In this document: positions 53,386 through 61,470 of the stretch, piece after piece
Position numbering within the stretch: the first letter of the stretch is position 1
How the letters are laid out: each line of letters opens with the position of its first letter
Assembly (NCBI RefSeq): GCF_014646515.1
Contig: NZ_BMNK01000028.1
Coordinates: forward strand, 1-64,000
Source: Nonomuraea glycinis
Lineage (GTDB): Bacteria > Actinomycetota > Actinomycetes > Streptosporangiales > Streptosporangiaceae
Direction of reading: 5' to 3'
DNA: 64,000 nucleotides
Notes under the pieces: generated by a model
Databases searched by the model: none
Seen by the model: only the letters and a program-made list of their open reading frames with translations
Told to the model about the DNA's origin: nothing
Program-made: the position numbers and the translations under genes

Positions 53386-56109
53386 ATGCCATACGGCCAC
53401 GCCGTACCATTCGTAGGGCGAGAAGGCGAGCTCCTGCGGCTGCGGTCGCTGCTGCAGGAGGTGAAGTCCGGCTTTCCCCGCCATGTCCTGGTGGAAGGTC
53501 CTGGAGGCATCGGGAAAAGCAGTCTTGTCCGCCACTTCCTCCTTGAGCACCGCAATGAACTCCGACTCCTGCGCGCCAGCGGCGACGACAACGAGTCGGA
53601 ACTGTCCTTCGGCATGCTGGCCCAGCTCATCGCCACCCCAACGTCCTTCTCCGCGTGGGAGGGGAGCCACGATCCGGTCAGTGCGGGGCTCCAACTCCTC
53701 GACCTGATCGGCAGCCTGCAGGACAACGGACCCGTCGTGATGGTCGTCGACGACGTCCAGTGGGCCGATGTGCCGTCCCTGCAGGCACTGACCTTCGCGC
53801 TGCGCCGCCTGCGCGCCGACCGCGTCCTCACCATCGTGATAGCTCGTGATCTATCCCACCCGCGCCTTCCCTCCGGTCTTCGCCGCCTGCTCACCGATGA
53901 CCAGACCGCCCGAGTCACGGTCACCGGGCTGGGCGTCGCCGACATGCAGACCCTCGCGCAGGCTTTTGGAGCGGGAACGCTGCACCTGGGAGCGGCGGCC
54001 CGGCTGTGCCATCACACGCGCGGCAACCCCCTGCATGCCCGGGAGTTGCTGGAGCAGGTCTCGAAGGAGATCCTCGCCGATCTGAGCCACCCTCTGCCCG
54101 TACCTCGCACCTATACCAGACTGGTGCTGGGCCGCCTGGCCGCCTGCGCTCCCGCGACCCGCGACATGGTCGCCGCGGCGAGCGTTCTCGGGCTGTCCGC
54201 TCCGCTCCATCTGGTGGCCCAGCTCAGCGGAAGCCAGAAGCCGCTGGCGGCGCTCGATGAGGCGGTGGAGGCCGGGCTCCTGGTGGAGCATCCCAGGAGG
54301 GGTAGGCTCTCCGTCGCCTTTCCCCATCCGTTGACGCACGCCGCCATCTACCAGAACACCGGCATCGCCGTCCGCGCCGACCTGCATGAGCGAGCCGCGG
54401 AGCTGACCGACAACGAGCTGGACCGATTGAGGCACCGCTTACGAGCGGCCACCCGGTCAGACGGGCGGCTGTCGGCCGATCTCACCTTCTTCGCCCGGGA
54501 AGAGGCTAGGGCAGGGCGGTGGTCAAGCGCGGCGACCCAGTTCGTGAACGCTGCGAGCGTCGCCCCTTCCGATGAGGAGCGAGCACGGCGCACTGCGGAG
54601 GCGATCACCGCGCTGGTCTACGCCGGACGCGTCGGCGAGGCCACCGACCTGGCCAGGGGCCTTCCCCTCAGTTGCCCCCCGGACATCCGTTGTTTTGCAC
54701 TCGGGGTGTTGGAACACGTCAGAGGGAATGCATCCGAGGCCGTTCGGCTCCTCACTGAGGCGTGGCAACGGTGCGATGTGGCCGCCCACCCGGTACGGGC
54801 GACCAGGATCAGCGAGCAACTCGCCATCCTGTGGAGTATGGCCGGGCGGGGCGCTGAAGGAGTCCGCTGGGCGGAACGCGCCATCGGCCGCGCGGCGGAG
54901 GTTCCCAGCCTCGACTTCATCCGTTTGATCCATCTCACTGCCCTCGGCTGCGACGGGCGCGCGGGAGAGGCATTGGCGATGGTTCGCGTCCTACCCACCG
55001 CAGGGTCGGCCTCTACGGACGAACTCGACCAGCTCTTGGGCCGGGCGATGCTCCGGATGTGGACGGACGATCTTGCGGGGGCGGTGGAGGACGCCGGAGC
55101 GGCGCTGTCGCGGTCTGAGGGGCGGTCGGTGCCCTATCGGGTATCGGCCAACTGTGTTCTCGGCGAGGCCGAGTTCCGCGCCGGGCGGTGGGACGACGCG
55201 GCGGCGCACACGGCGGTCGGCGCCTCACTGGCCGAGGACTCCGACCAGCTCTGGCTTGCTGGGATCGCGTGCGGGCTGGCCGCACTGGTCCCCGGTGCGC
55301 GGGGCCTGTTCCCGGAGGCTGACGCGTATGTGACCGCCTCCGCGGCTCTCGCCACGAACGCCACGTCCATCACCTACGTGGCCTACGCTCACGCATGGAT
55401 CGCCACCGCACGAGGTGACGCCGCCATGGTCGTGAATGCCCTCGCTCCGGTGCTGGATCTGCCGTATCGCGACACCTGTGACGGCCCTGGGATCGCGCCC
55501 TGGCAGGATCTCTTCGCCGACGCCTGCTCCCGGCTTGGGGAGTATGGGCGGGCGCGAGCCGTACTCGACGCGTTCGAGGAGCGCGCGGCGGACCAGGAGC
55601 GGCACTCCTCACTTTCACTCATCGCAAGGGCCCGGGGCAACCTGCTGGCCGCGCAGGGCGGCTTCGACGAGGCGGAGATCTGTTTCGAGACCGGGCTGCG
55701 CCATGACGCTCTCGTCGACCTGCCCTTCGACCAGGCCCGGTTGAACCTGGACTATGGCATCTTCCTGCGAAGGAGAGGTACGCGCGGCGCCGCTGCTGAT
55801 CGGCTGGAAGCTGCCCACCAGGTCCTCGAACGTCTGCAGGCGGTGCCGTACCTGACGCGCTGCGAGCGGGAACTGGCCGCCTGCGGTCGCGTCATCCGAT
55901 CTTCCTCCATGGATCCGCGTTCAGGTCTGACACCCCAGGAGCACGCCATCGCCCGGCTGGTGGCGACCGGCCTGTCCAATCAGCAGGTGGCGAGGGAGCT
56001 GATGCTGAGCGTGAAGACCATCGAGTACCACCTGGGGCACGTCTTCACCAAACTGGGGTTGAGATCCCGAACCGCTCTGGCGGCCCGGCTGGCCGCGCAA
56101 GAGCCGTGA
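53386..56109 (+). CDS. LAL-family (large ATP-binding LuxR) transcriptional regulator
   Basis: The 907-residue protein has an N-terminal STAND ATPase. Walker A is EGPGGIGKSS at residues 37-46 and Walker B lies in VVMVVDDVQWADVPSLQALT. A long helical, TPR-like middle region follows. The C-terminal LuxR helix-turn-helix reads LTPQEHAIARLVATGLSNQQ and VKTIEYHLGHVFTKLGLRSR. LAL proteins often activate biosynthetic gene clusters or sugar systems. The ATG at 53386 follows GGAAGG; the longer frame adds 35 unlikely residues. It sits between aceA and the RamB-type gene, facing the protease cassette. Confidence 0.9.
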   Translation: MPYGHAVPFVGREGELLRLRSLLQEVKSGFPRHVLVEGPGGIGKSSLVRHFLLEHRNELRLLRASGDDNESELSFGMLAQLIATPTSFSAWEGSHDPVSAGLQLLDLIGSLQDNGPVVMVVDDVQWADVPSLQALTFALRRLRADRVLTIVIARDLSHPRLPSGLRRLLTDDQTARVTVTGLGVADMQTLAQAFGAGTLHLGAAARLCHHTRGNPLHARELLEQVSKEILADLSHPLPVPRTYTRLVLGRLAACAPATRDMVAAASVLGLSAPLHLVAQLSGSQKPLAALDEAVEAGLLVEHPRRGRLSVAFPHPLTHAAIYQNTGIAVRADLHERAAELTDNELDRLRHRLRAATRSDGRLSADLTFFAREEARAGRWSSAATQFVNAASVAPSDEERARRTAEAITALVYAGRVGEATDLARGLPLSCPPDIRCFALGVLEHVRGNASEAVRLLTEAWQRCDVAAHPVRATRISEQLAILWSMAGRGAEGVRWAERAIGRAAEVPSLDFIRLIHLTALGCDGRAGEALAMVRVLPTAGSASTDELDQLLGRAMLRMWTDDLAGAVEDAGAALSRSEGRSVPYRVSANCVLGEAEFRAGRWDDAAAHTAVGASLAEDSDQLWLAGIACGLAALVPGARGLFPEADAYVTASAALATNATSITYVAYAHAWIATARGDAAMVVNALAPVLDLPYRDTCDGPGIAPWQDLFADACSRLGEYGRARAVLDAFEERAADQERHSSLSLIARARGNLLAAQGGFDEAEICFETGLRHDALVDLPFDQARLNLDYGIFLRRRGTRGAAADRLEAAHQVLERLQAVPYLTRCERELAACGRVIRSSSMDPRSGLTPQEHAIARLVATGLSNQQVARELMLSVKTIEYHLGHVFTKLGLRSRTALAARLAAQEP

Positions 56110-56165
56110 ACGATACCGGGTCGGCCAACGGCAGGTGAGGTGTCCCCGTGAGCCCTTCGACGCGT

Positions 56166-56471
56166 TCATTGAGCGTGGTACTCGCCACTGACCTCGACGA
56201 CGACCGGGAATCCGTCGACCTGCCCGGGAAGTTGCGACTCCAGTCGTGCCCGTGTGGCCACGTCGAGAAGCATGATCTTTATGAAGTCCTCGCCGTCGGC
56301 ATTCGCTGTATGGGAGACCCCCTGGACGCCAGGTTCGGTCAGCCACGCGCGGGCGACCTTCTCGATCGCCGCCGCCAGCGGCGAGGCCGGCGGCGGTCCA
56401 GAGTAGACGGTGTTCTCTGCAAGCCCGCTCTCCATCGGCTGCGGTGGCCGGAAGTCATCGTTGGATACCAA
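56166..56471 (-). CDS. Small protein resembling the N-terminal domain of the adjacent protease family
   Basis: The 101-residue protein has a disordered start, then EKVARAWLTEPGVQGVSHTA, LDVATRARLESQLPG and VDGFPVVVEVSGEYHAQ. The pattern G-V-Q-G-V followed by P-V-V-V-E-V matches the N-terminal domain that precedes the peptidase in the gene at 57005 (GSIQGVAIGLGD and DVPILVRQDVFDA). A free copy of such a domain could act as an inhibitor or intramolecular-chaperone-like partner. The TTG at 56471 follows GGAGGG. It is the last gene of a three-gene unit. The function is inference. Confidence 0.6.
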   Translation of the reverse strand: MVSNDDFRPPQPMESGLAENTVYSGPPPASPLAAAIEKVARAWLTEPGVQGVSHTANADGEDFIKIMLLDVATRARLESQLPGQVDGFPVVVEVSGEYHAQ

Positions 56472-56497
56472 GGCTTGCCCTCCGGTGAAAGTCTGCG

Positions 56498-56989
56498 CTA
56501 ATCACGATCGCAGATGAACACGACCACCTTGCCGAGGTGGCTCTCCACGCCGAGCTGCATGGTGTCCAGGTAGCTGGCCGTGTTGAGGAACCCGGCCTTC
56601 CAGAACTTCAGTTCCAGTGTCTCACCAAAGGCTGCCGATCGTGTGATGTCGGTGGTAGCCACGCGAGTGTTACCGGAGGTGCCGATCGTCCGGATGAGGG
56701 GCCAGGAGTGGCCGGGGATGATCGCGGAAATTTCGATCTTCTTCCACCAGCTGATCTGCTGGGCCACCTGCAGTTGCAGGGTGATCTGCCCAGGTGTTCC
56801 GTTGTCCTCGTCGACCACGTAGTGCCATCGATCCCAGCCATTGTCGAGGAAGGTGCCGGCGCCGATCAGCTGTGCCTGAGCACGGTCGTCGTGGGCGAGT
56901 TGCTCAGCCATGGGCAGGGTGGCTTGGTAGTTGCGCGGCGCGATCATCTCGTGGAGTTCCTGCTGGAGCGCTTGGTCGGGAATCTTCAT
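56498..56989 (-). CDS. Unknown 163-residue protein in the protease cassette
   Basis: I do not recognise this protein. It begins MKIPDQALQQELHEMIAPRN and has the stretches DNGWDRWHYVVDEDNGTPGQ and SWWKKIEISAIIPGHSWPLI, then many beta-type alternating hydrophobics. It has no signal peptide and no membrane span. GGAAGGA precedes the ATG at 56989. It starts 15 bases after the protease gene and ends 26 bases before the 101-residue gene, so all three are one unit. The GC content is lower than in flanking genes. Confidence 0.65.
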   Translation of the reverse strand: MKIPDQALQQELHEMIAPRNYQATLPMAEQLAHDDRAQAQLIGAGTFLDNGWDRWHYVVDEDNGTPGQITLQLQVAQQISWWKKIEISAIIPGHSWPLIRTIGTSGNTRVATTDITRSAAFGETLELKFWKAGFLNTASYLDTMQLGVESHLGKVVVFICDRD

Positions 56990-57004
56990 GGCGTCGTCCT
57001 TCCG

Positions 57005-58147
57005 TCAGGTGAAGAGATCGATGTCGAGCGCGTCGAGAACCAGAGCCATCGGGTTGGCCAGGGTGTGGCGGAAGCCGCCTGCGAACAGCAAGCCGACAGG
57101 TGAGCGGGTGGCATCCCACGTCCACACGATCGAGCCGGAGTCCCCGCCGGCGCTGAACTCCAGCGCTGACACGGGGCGGATCGCGATCTGGTTGGTGAAC
57201 AGCGCCTGGTGGCCGTCGTAGTTGATGATTCCCGTCCATCCCAGGTCGGTGATCTCACCTTGCCTGACCTGGGTGGTCCGTCCGCTTTTCCCGACACCCA
57301 TGCCCAGGAACGGGGAGACGGGCTGCCGGCCGATCCGGAAGAACGTCTGAGCGCCCCCGAGAATGCGGACGAGTTCTGGACGTACGCGGTCGGGCCAACA
57401 CCAAGCGGTTGCGCAGTCGACGAGGTTGGGTGTGTTGTCGAAGGCGATCGGCCGGAAGCGCTCGAGCACCGCGATCTGGTCGACAGGTGCGGCGCCGCCG
57501 TCGAAACGTCCCTGCTGAATGATCGGGTCGTTCAGTGATGCCTTGTTCGAGTTGGCGATCACATGGTTGTTGCTCAGAAAGAGCAGCCTTTGATTGCGCG
57601 GCTCCGTACGGCCGACTGCCAAGCAACCGATCGTGCCCGCTGTGGCAGCGGTATGGCCCGTGGAGACACCGCCGGGGGCCGGGCGGATGCGGAACCGGTG
57701 TGCGCTGGCGTCGAATACATCTTGGCGCACCAGTATGGGCACGTCGCGCGCACTGGAGATACCGAAGTCGTCCACCACCATCTCCCGCACCAGTCTGGCC
57801 TCGGTGGGCTCGGCCACGTAGACGCTCATCGCTGGTTCGCCGGGCAACGAAGGGGAATCGGGATCGCCCAGGCCGATGGCGACACCTTGGATGCTGCCGG
57901 CAGGGGACAGGAAGCTGGTGACGTCCTGCGACTCAGCTTGCCGGGATTGATACCTGGCGATGAGAGCGCTTTCAAGCTCGGCGTGTGCATCGCGCACCGC
58001 AGTGTCGACATCCTGCAGGCCGGCTTCGAGAACTGCGCTCCCGGCCTGCGCCGCGACAGCGTACTGGGTATCCGCAGAGGGCTCGGATAACCTGGTGGGC
58101 GCCTCGAAGGGTACGTCCCTGCGCGGCGGTTGATCATTACTGGTCAT
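57005..58147 (-). CDS. Trypsin-like serine protease with intact triad, cytoplasmic type
   Basis: The 380-residue protein has no signal peptide. A helical N-terminal region (residues 30-75) and a small alpha/beta domain (80-150) precede the peptidase. The triad is His195 in FLSNNHVIANSN, Asp244 in NLVDCATAWCW and Ser337 in SAGGDSGSIVW. It resembles trypsin-fold proteases of bacterial conflict or processing systems. AGGA lies before the ATG at 58147. It is the first gene of a three-gene unit with two small proteins of unknown function. Lower GC suggests acquisition by transfer. Confidence 0.75.
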   Translation of the reverse strand: MTSNDQPPRRDVPFEAPTRLSEPSADTQYAVAAQAGSAVLEAGLQDVDTAVRDAHAELESALIARYQSRQAESQDVTSFLSPAGSIQGVAIGLGDPDSPSLPGEPAMSVYVAEPTEARLVREMVVDDFGISSARDVPILVRQDVFDASAHRFRIRPAPGGVSTGHTAATAGTIGCLAVGRTEPRNQRLLFLSNNHVIANSNKASLNDPIIQQGRFDGGAAPVDQIAVLERFRPIAFDNTPNLVDCATAWCWPDRVRPELVRILGGAQTFFRIGRQPVSPFLGMGVGKSGRTTQVRQGEITDLGWTGIINYDGHQALFTNQIAIRPVSALEFSAGGDSGSIVWTWDATRSPVGLLFAGGFRHTLANPMALVLDALDIDLFT

Positions 58148-58454
58148 GGATTCCTCGATTCGGCCTGGCCGCTTTCCGGCCCGTCATCCTGTGCCAGTCC
58201 CACACTGAGGCGCACGGCATCACAGGGCCCCAGGGGTGATGTAGGGGATTTCCCTAGTCCTTCGCGCGAAATGTGTCTGCCCAGGTCAGCCAGCACCCGA
58301 TTCGGCGCCGCGCGGCCGTCCGGCACCGGTGGCGGTGCTGTCCGCTATCGTGCTGGGGCTAAAAATGCTCGGGCAGAGGGAGCAGCCAGGGGGATGTGCC
58401 GCCCGGCGGTAGGGCGGCTAGAAAATAGGCGGATTTTCCGTCTAAGATGCCCCT
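58148..58454. other. Divergent promoter region between the protease cassette and the RamB-type gene
   Basis: This 307-base gap holds no gene I can support. It ends with the RamB-type operator at 58421-58438 and a TAAGAT -10-like box at 58443. Short frames through it are not convincing. Confidence 0.6.
58421..58438. promoter_or_regulatory. Probable RamB-type auto-operator
   Basis: GAAAATAGGCGGATTTTC has 6-base arms around AGGCGG and overlaps the likely promoter of the RamB-type gene. It matches the aceA operator in size and arms. Confidence 0.55.
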
Positions 58455-59927
58455 ATGGCGTCCTTGCTAGGCGAAGAACCGCTGTCTTTGACGCAAGAGC
58501 TCGATCTGATCGCGTTCGGGCAGCGCCTGCGTCACCTGCGCAAACAGCGTGGCCTCACCCTGTCCGACCTCGGCTCCCGGGTCAGCAGGGCACCCAGCCA
58601 GCTCTCCCTGCTGGAGAACGGCAAACGCGAGCCGAAGCTGTCACTCCTCAAGTCGCTGGCCGCCGCGCTCGGCGTCCCCGTGGAGGAGCTGCTGCGCCGG
58701 CAGCCGCCGAACCGGCGCGCCCAGCTGGAGATCGCCCTGGAAGAGGCGCAGCGCGACCCCATCTACGCCGGGCTCGGCCTGCCGCGGCTCAAGGTCTCCG
58801 CGCGCGTGCCCAACGACGTGCTGGAGCACCTGCTCGGTCTGTACGGCGAACTACGCGCCAGGGAAGCCAGAGGCACCGCGACTCCCGAGGAGGCCCGGGC
58901 GGCCAACGCCGAGCTGCGGCGCAGGCAGCGCGAGGTCGGCAACTACTTCCCCGACATCGAGAAGGCCGCCGGCGAGGCGCTGGCCGCGGTCGGCTACCGG
59001 GGTGGCGCCCTGTCCCAGAGCGTGATCCAGGGCCTGGTGACACACTTCGGCTACACCGTCCACACCGCCCAGGACCTCCCCAGGTCGGTGCGATCCATCA
59101 CCGACCTCCGCAATCACCGCATCTACGTCAAGCACGAGCAGCTCGGCATGCACACCCCGCGCACGATCCTGCTCCAGACGCTCGGCCACCTCGCGCTCGG
59201 CCACGGCAAGCCGCGCGACTTCGCCGACTTCCTGCGCCAGCGGACCGAGGCCAACTACTTCGCCGCCGCGGTGCTCGTACCGGAGAAGGCCGCCACTGTT
59301 TATCTGCAGGAGGCCAAGGCGGAGCGGGCGCTGTCGGTGGAGGATCTGCGCGACGTGTTCGCCGTCTCCTACGAGATGGCCGCGCACCGCTTCACCAACC
59401 TGGCCACCCACCATCTCGACCTGGTCTGCCACTTCGTGCGCAACGACGCCGGCGGCATCATCTACAAGGCGTACGAGAACGACGGCATCGTCTTTCCCGC
59501 CGACGAGCAGGGCGCGATCGAGGGGCAGCGCATGTGCCTGCAGTGGTCGGGGCGGCAGGTCTTCACCTCGCCCGACCGGTTCTCGGTCTTCTACCAGTAT
59601 TCCGACTCGCCCACCGGCACCTTCTTCTGCGTGGCCCATGTGGACCCGTCCCGGGAGCGGGACTTCGCGATCACCCTGGGCGTGCCGTTCAAGGAGTCAC
59701 GCTGGTTCCGTGGCCGTGAGACCACCAACCGCACCAGGTCGAGCTGCCCCAACGGCGACTGCTGCCGCCGTCCGCCCACCGACCTGGCCGAACGCTGGGA
59801 GGGGTACGCCTGGCCGTCGGCCCGCGCCAACTCCCACGTGCTCGCCGCCCTGCCGCCCGGCTCGTTCCCCGGCGTGGACGAGGCGGACGTCTACACATTC
59901 CTGGAGCGGCACGCGGTCCTGAGCTGA
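58455..59927 (+). CDS. ramB: RamB-type regulator (XRE helix-turn-helix, IrrE-like and short-chain fatty-acyl domains)
   Basis: The 490-residue protein has an XRE helix-turn-helix (LRHLRKQRGLTLSDLGSRVS, RAPSQLSLLENGKREPKLSL), an IrrE/DUF955-like middle domain with TILLQTLGHLALGHGKP in place of HEXXH, and a C-terminal domain with Cys residues in SSCPNGDCCRRP. This is the layout of RamB, which controls acetate and glyoxylate genes (aceA) in Corynebacterium and Mycobacterium. No ribosome site lies before the ATG; TAAGAT ends seven bases upstream, so the mRNA may be leaderless. The gene is 5.5 kb from aceA. Confidence 0.87.
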   Translation: MASLLGEEPLSLTQELDLIAFGQRLRHLRKQRGLTLSDLGSRVSRAPSQLSLLENGKREPKLSLLKSLAAALGVPVEELLRRQPPNRRAQLEIALEEAQRDPIYAGLGLPRLKVSARVPNDVLEHLLGLYGELRAREARGTATPEEARAANAELRRRQREVGNYFPDIEKAAGEALAAVGYRGGALSQSVIQGLVTHFGYTVHTAQDLPRSVRSITDLRNHRIYVKHEQLGMHTPRTILLQTLGHLALGHGKPRDFADFLRQRTEANYFAAAVLVPEKAATVYLQEAKAERALSVEDLRDVFAVSYEMAAHRFTNLATHHLDLVCHFVRNDAGGIIYKAYENDGIVFPADEQGAIEGQRMCLQWSGRQVFTSPDRFSVFYQYSDSPTGTFFCVAHVDPSRERDFAITLGVPFKESRWFRGRETTNRTRSSCPNGDCCRRPPTDLAERWEGYAWPSARANSHVLAALPPGSFPGVDEADVYTFLERHAVLS

Positions 59928-59980
59928 CGACTAGCCGGGGCGAAAAACGGGGATAAAGCCTGATGAACGGGGGTGGTCGT

Positions 59981-60910
59981 ATGCTGCCTGAAGTTCATAG
60001 CTGGTTGCGGCGCCGCACGTCGAGCGTCGCGGACTGGCCGGTCGGATCGCTGGTCGAGGCCAAGGGGGATGTCAGCGTCAGCGTGGTGCTCCCGGCGCGC
60101 GACGAGCGGGAGACCGTGGGGGAGATCGTTCAGATCATCCGGCGGGAGCTGGCCTGCCTCGTGGACGAGATCGTGGTGATCGACTCACGCTCCACCGACG
60201 ACACCGCGGTGGTGGCCGCGCGGGCGGGCGCCGCCGTACACGCTCAGGACGACATCCTGCCGGAGTTGCCGCCGCTCGACGGCAAGGGTGAGGCACTGTG
60301 GAAGTCGCTGGCGGTCACCACGGGTGACATCGTGGCCTTCGTAGATGCCGATATCCGGAAATTTCACTCTTCGCTGGTGAGTGGGGTGCTTGGGCCTTTG
60401 CTCACCGATCCCACCGTGGCCTACGCCAAGGGCTGCTACGACCGCCCGTTCGACGGCGCCCCCAACGGCGGCGGCCGGGTCACCGAGCTCGTCGCCCGCC
60501 CGCTGATCAACCTGCACTGGCCGCTGCTGTCCGGCTTCGTCCAGCCGCTCGCCGGCGAGTACGCGGGCCGCCGCTCGGCGCTGGAGCGGGTGCCGTTCCT
60601 CACTCGATACGGGGTCGAGCTCGGGCTGCTCATCGACCTGCTGGACCTGGCGGGGCTGGACGCGTTCGCCCAGGTGGACCTCGGCTCCCGCGAGCACGCC
60701 CCGCAGTCGACGGAGGCCCTCGGCGGCATGGCCGGGCAGATCATGCTGGCCGCTTGGTCACGCCTGCGACGGCAGGGCAAGATCGAGTCGTGGCATGTTC
60801 CCTCGCCCTGCCTGGATCAGTTCCGGCGGGCCTGCGTCGGGCACGAGATCGTCTCCAGCGACATCACGATCGCCGAACGCCCACCGATGCTCACCCTCAC
60901 CACCCACTGA
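59981..60910 (+). CDS. gpgS: Glucosyl-3-phosphoglycerate synthase
   Basis: The 309-residue GT81-family enzyme moves glucose from a nucleotide sugar to 3-phosphoglycerate, the first step to glucosylglycerate and methylglucose lipopolysaccharide. Motifs are VVLPARDERETVGEIVQIIR, IDSRSTDDTAVVAA, the metal-binding DXD-type FVDADIRKF, and GEYAGRRSALERVPFLTRYG. I choose the ATG at 59981, which begins the family start MLPEVHSWL; an ATG at 59963 is six codons earlier. In mycobacteria gpgS lies next to folP2, relevant to the folP remnant at 63.4 kb. Confidence 0.92.
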   Translation: MLPEVHSWLRRRTSSVADWPVGSLVEAKGDVSVSVVLPARDERETVGEIVQIIRRELACLVDEIVVIDSRSTDDTAVVAARAGAAVHAQDDILPELPPLDGKGEALWKSLAVTTGDIVAFVDADIRKFHSSLVSGVLGPLLTDPTVAYAKGCYDRPFDGAPNGGGRVTELVARPLINLHWPLLSGFVQPLAGEYAGRRSALERVPFLTRYGVELGLLIDLLDLAGLDAFAQVDLGSREHAPQSTEALGGMAGQIMLAAWSRLRRQGKIESWHVPSPCLDQFRRACVGHEIVSSDITIAERPPMLTLTTH

Positions 60911-61060
60911 CCATCACCACCCACTGACCCGGCCCACCCTGGATCGCGAGCCACCCACCTGTCGCCCTGGGCCGAGCCACCGCTTGTTCCACCCTCGGCT
61001 GTTCCGCTTTTGGTCGTTCCGCCCTGCCTGTTTTGGTCTTGGTGTGGGTAGGGGGTCGGA

Positions 61061-61432
61061 ATGGCTTGCCGGATCACTGAATTGGTGCTCGACTGTCGCG
61101 ACCCTGAGCGGCTGGCCGCGTTCTGGTGCGAGGTGCTCGGCTTCAGCGTGATCGAGCGCGAAGAGGGGGCCATCGAGATCGGGCCCGCCGAGGGACCCGG
61201 TGGGCTGCAGCCGACGCTGGTGCTCAGCCCGTCCGACGACCCCAAGCTGCGGAAACTCCGGCTGCACATCGACGTCAACGCCACCGATCGCGACCAGGAC
61301 GCCGAGCTGACGCGACTGCTGGCCGCCGGGGCGACGCACGCGGACGTCGGGCAGAGCGGCCAGGAGCCCTGGTACGTCCTCGCCGACCCCGAGGGCAACG
61401 AGTTCTGCCTGCTGCGCCGCCGTGTGACCTGA
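61061..61432 (+). CDS. VOC-family (glyoxalase-like) protein
   Basis: The 123-residue protein has the paired beta-alpha-beta-beta-beta units of the VOC fold: ELVLDCRDPERLAAFWCEVL, then LRLHIDVNATDRDQDAELTR and VLADPEGNEFCLLRRR. Members bind a metal and act on dioxygen, glutathione or antibiotics. The ATG at 61061 follows GGGGGTC. Function cannot be assigned further. Confidence 0.85.
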   Translation: MACRITELVLDCRDPERLAAFWCEVLGFSVIEREEGAIEIGPAEGPGGLQPTLVLSPSDDPKLRKLRLHIDVNATDRDQDAELTRLLAAGATHADVGQSGQEPWYVLADPEGNEFCLLRRRVT

Positions 61433-61446
61433 CCTTTCCGGTCGTA

Positions 61447-61462
61447 CCTACTGACCAGTAGG
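61447..61462. promoter_or_regulatory. Palindrome before the acyl-CoA dehydrogenase
   Basis: CCTACTGACCAGTAGG has perfect 7-base arms around AC. It lies nine bases before the GTG start, a form common for TetR-type regulators of fatty-acid genes. No such regulator is encoded beside it. Confidence 0.5.
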
Positions 61463-61470
61463 GTATTACC

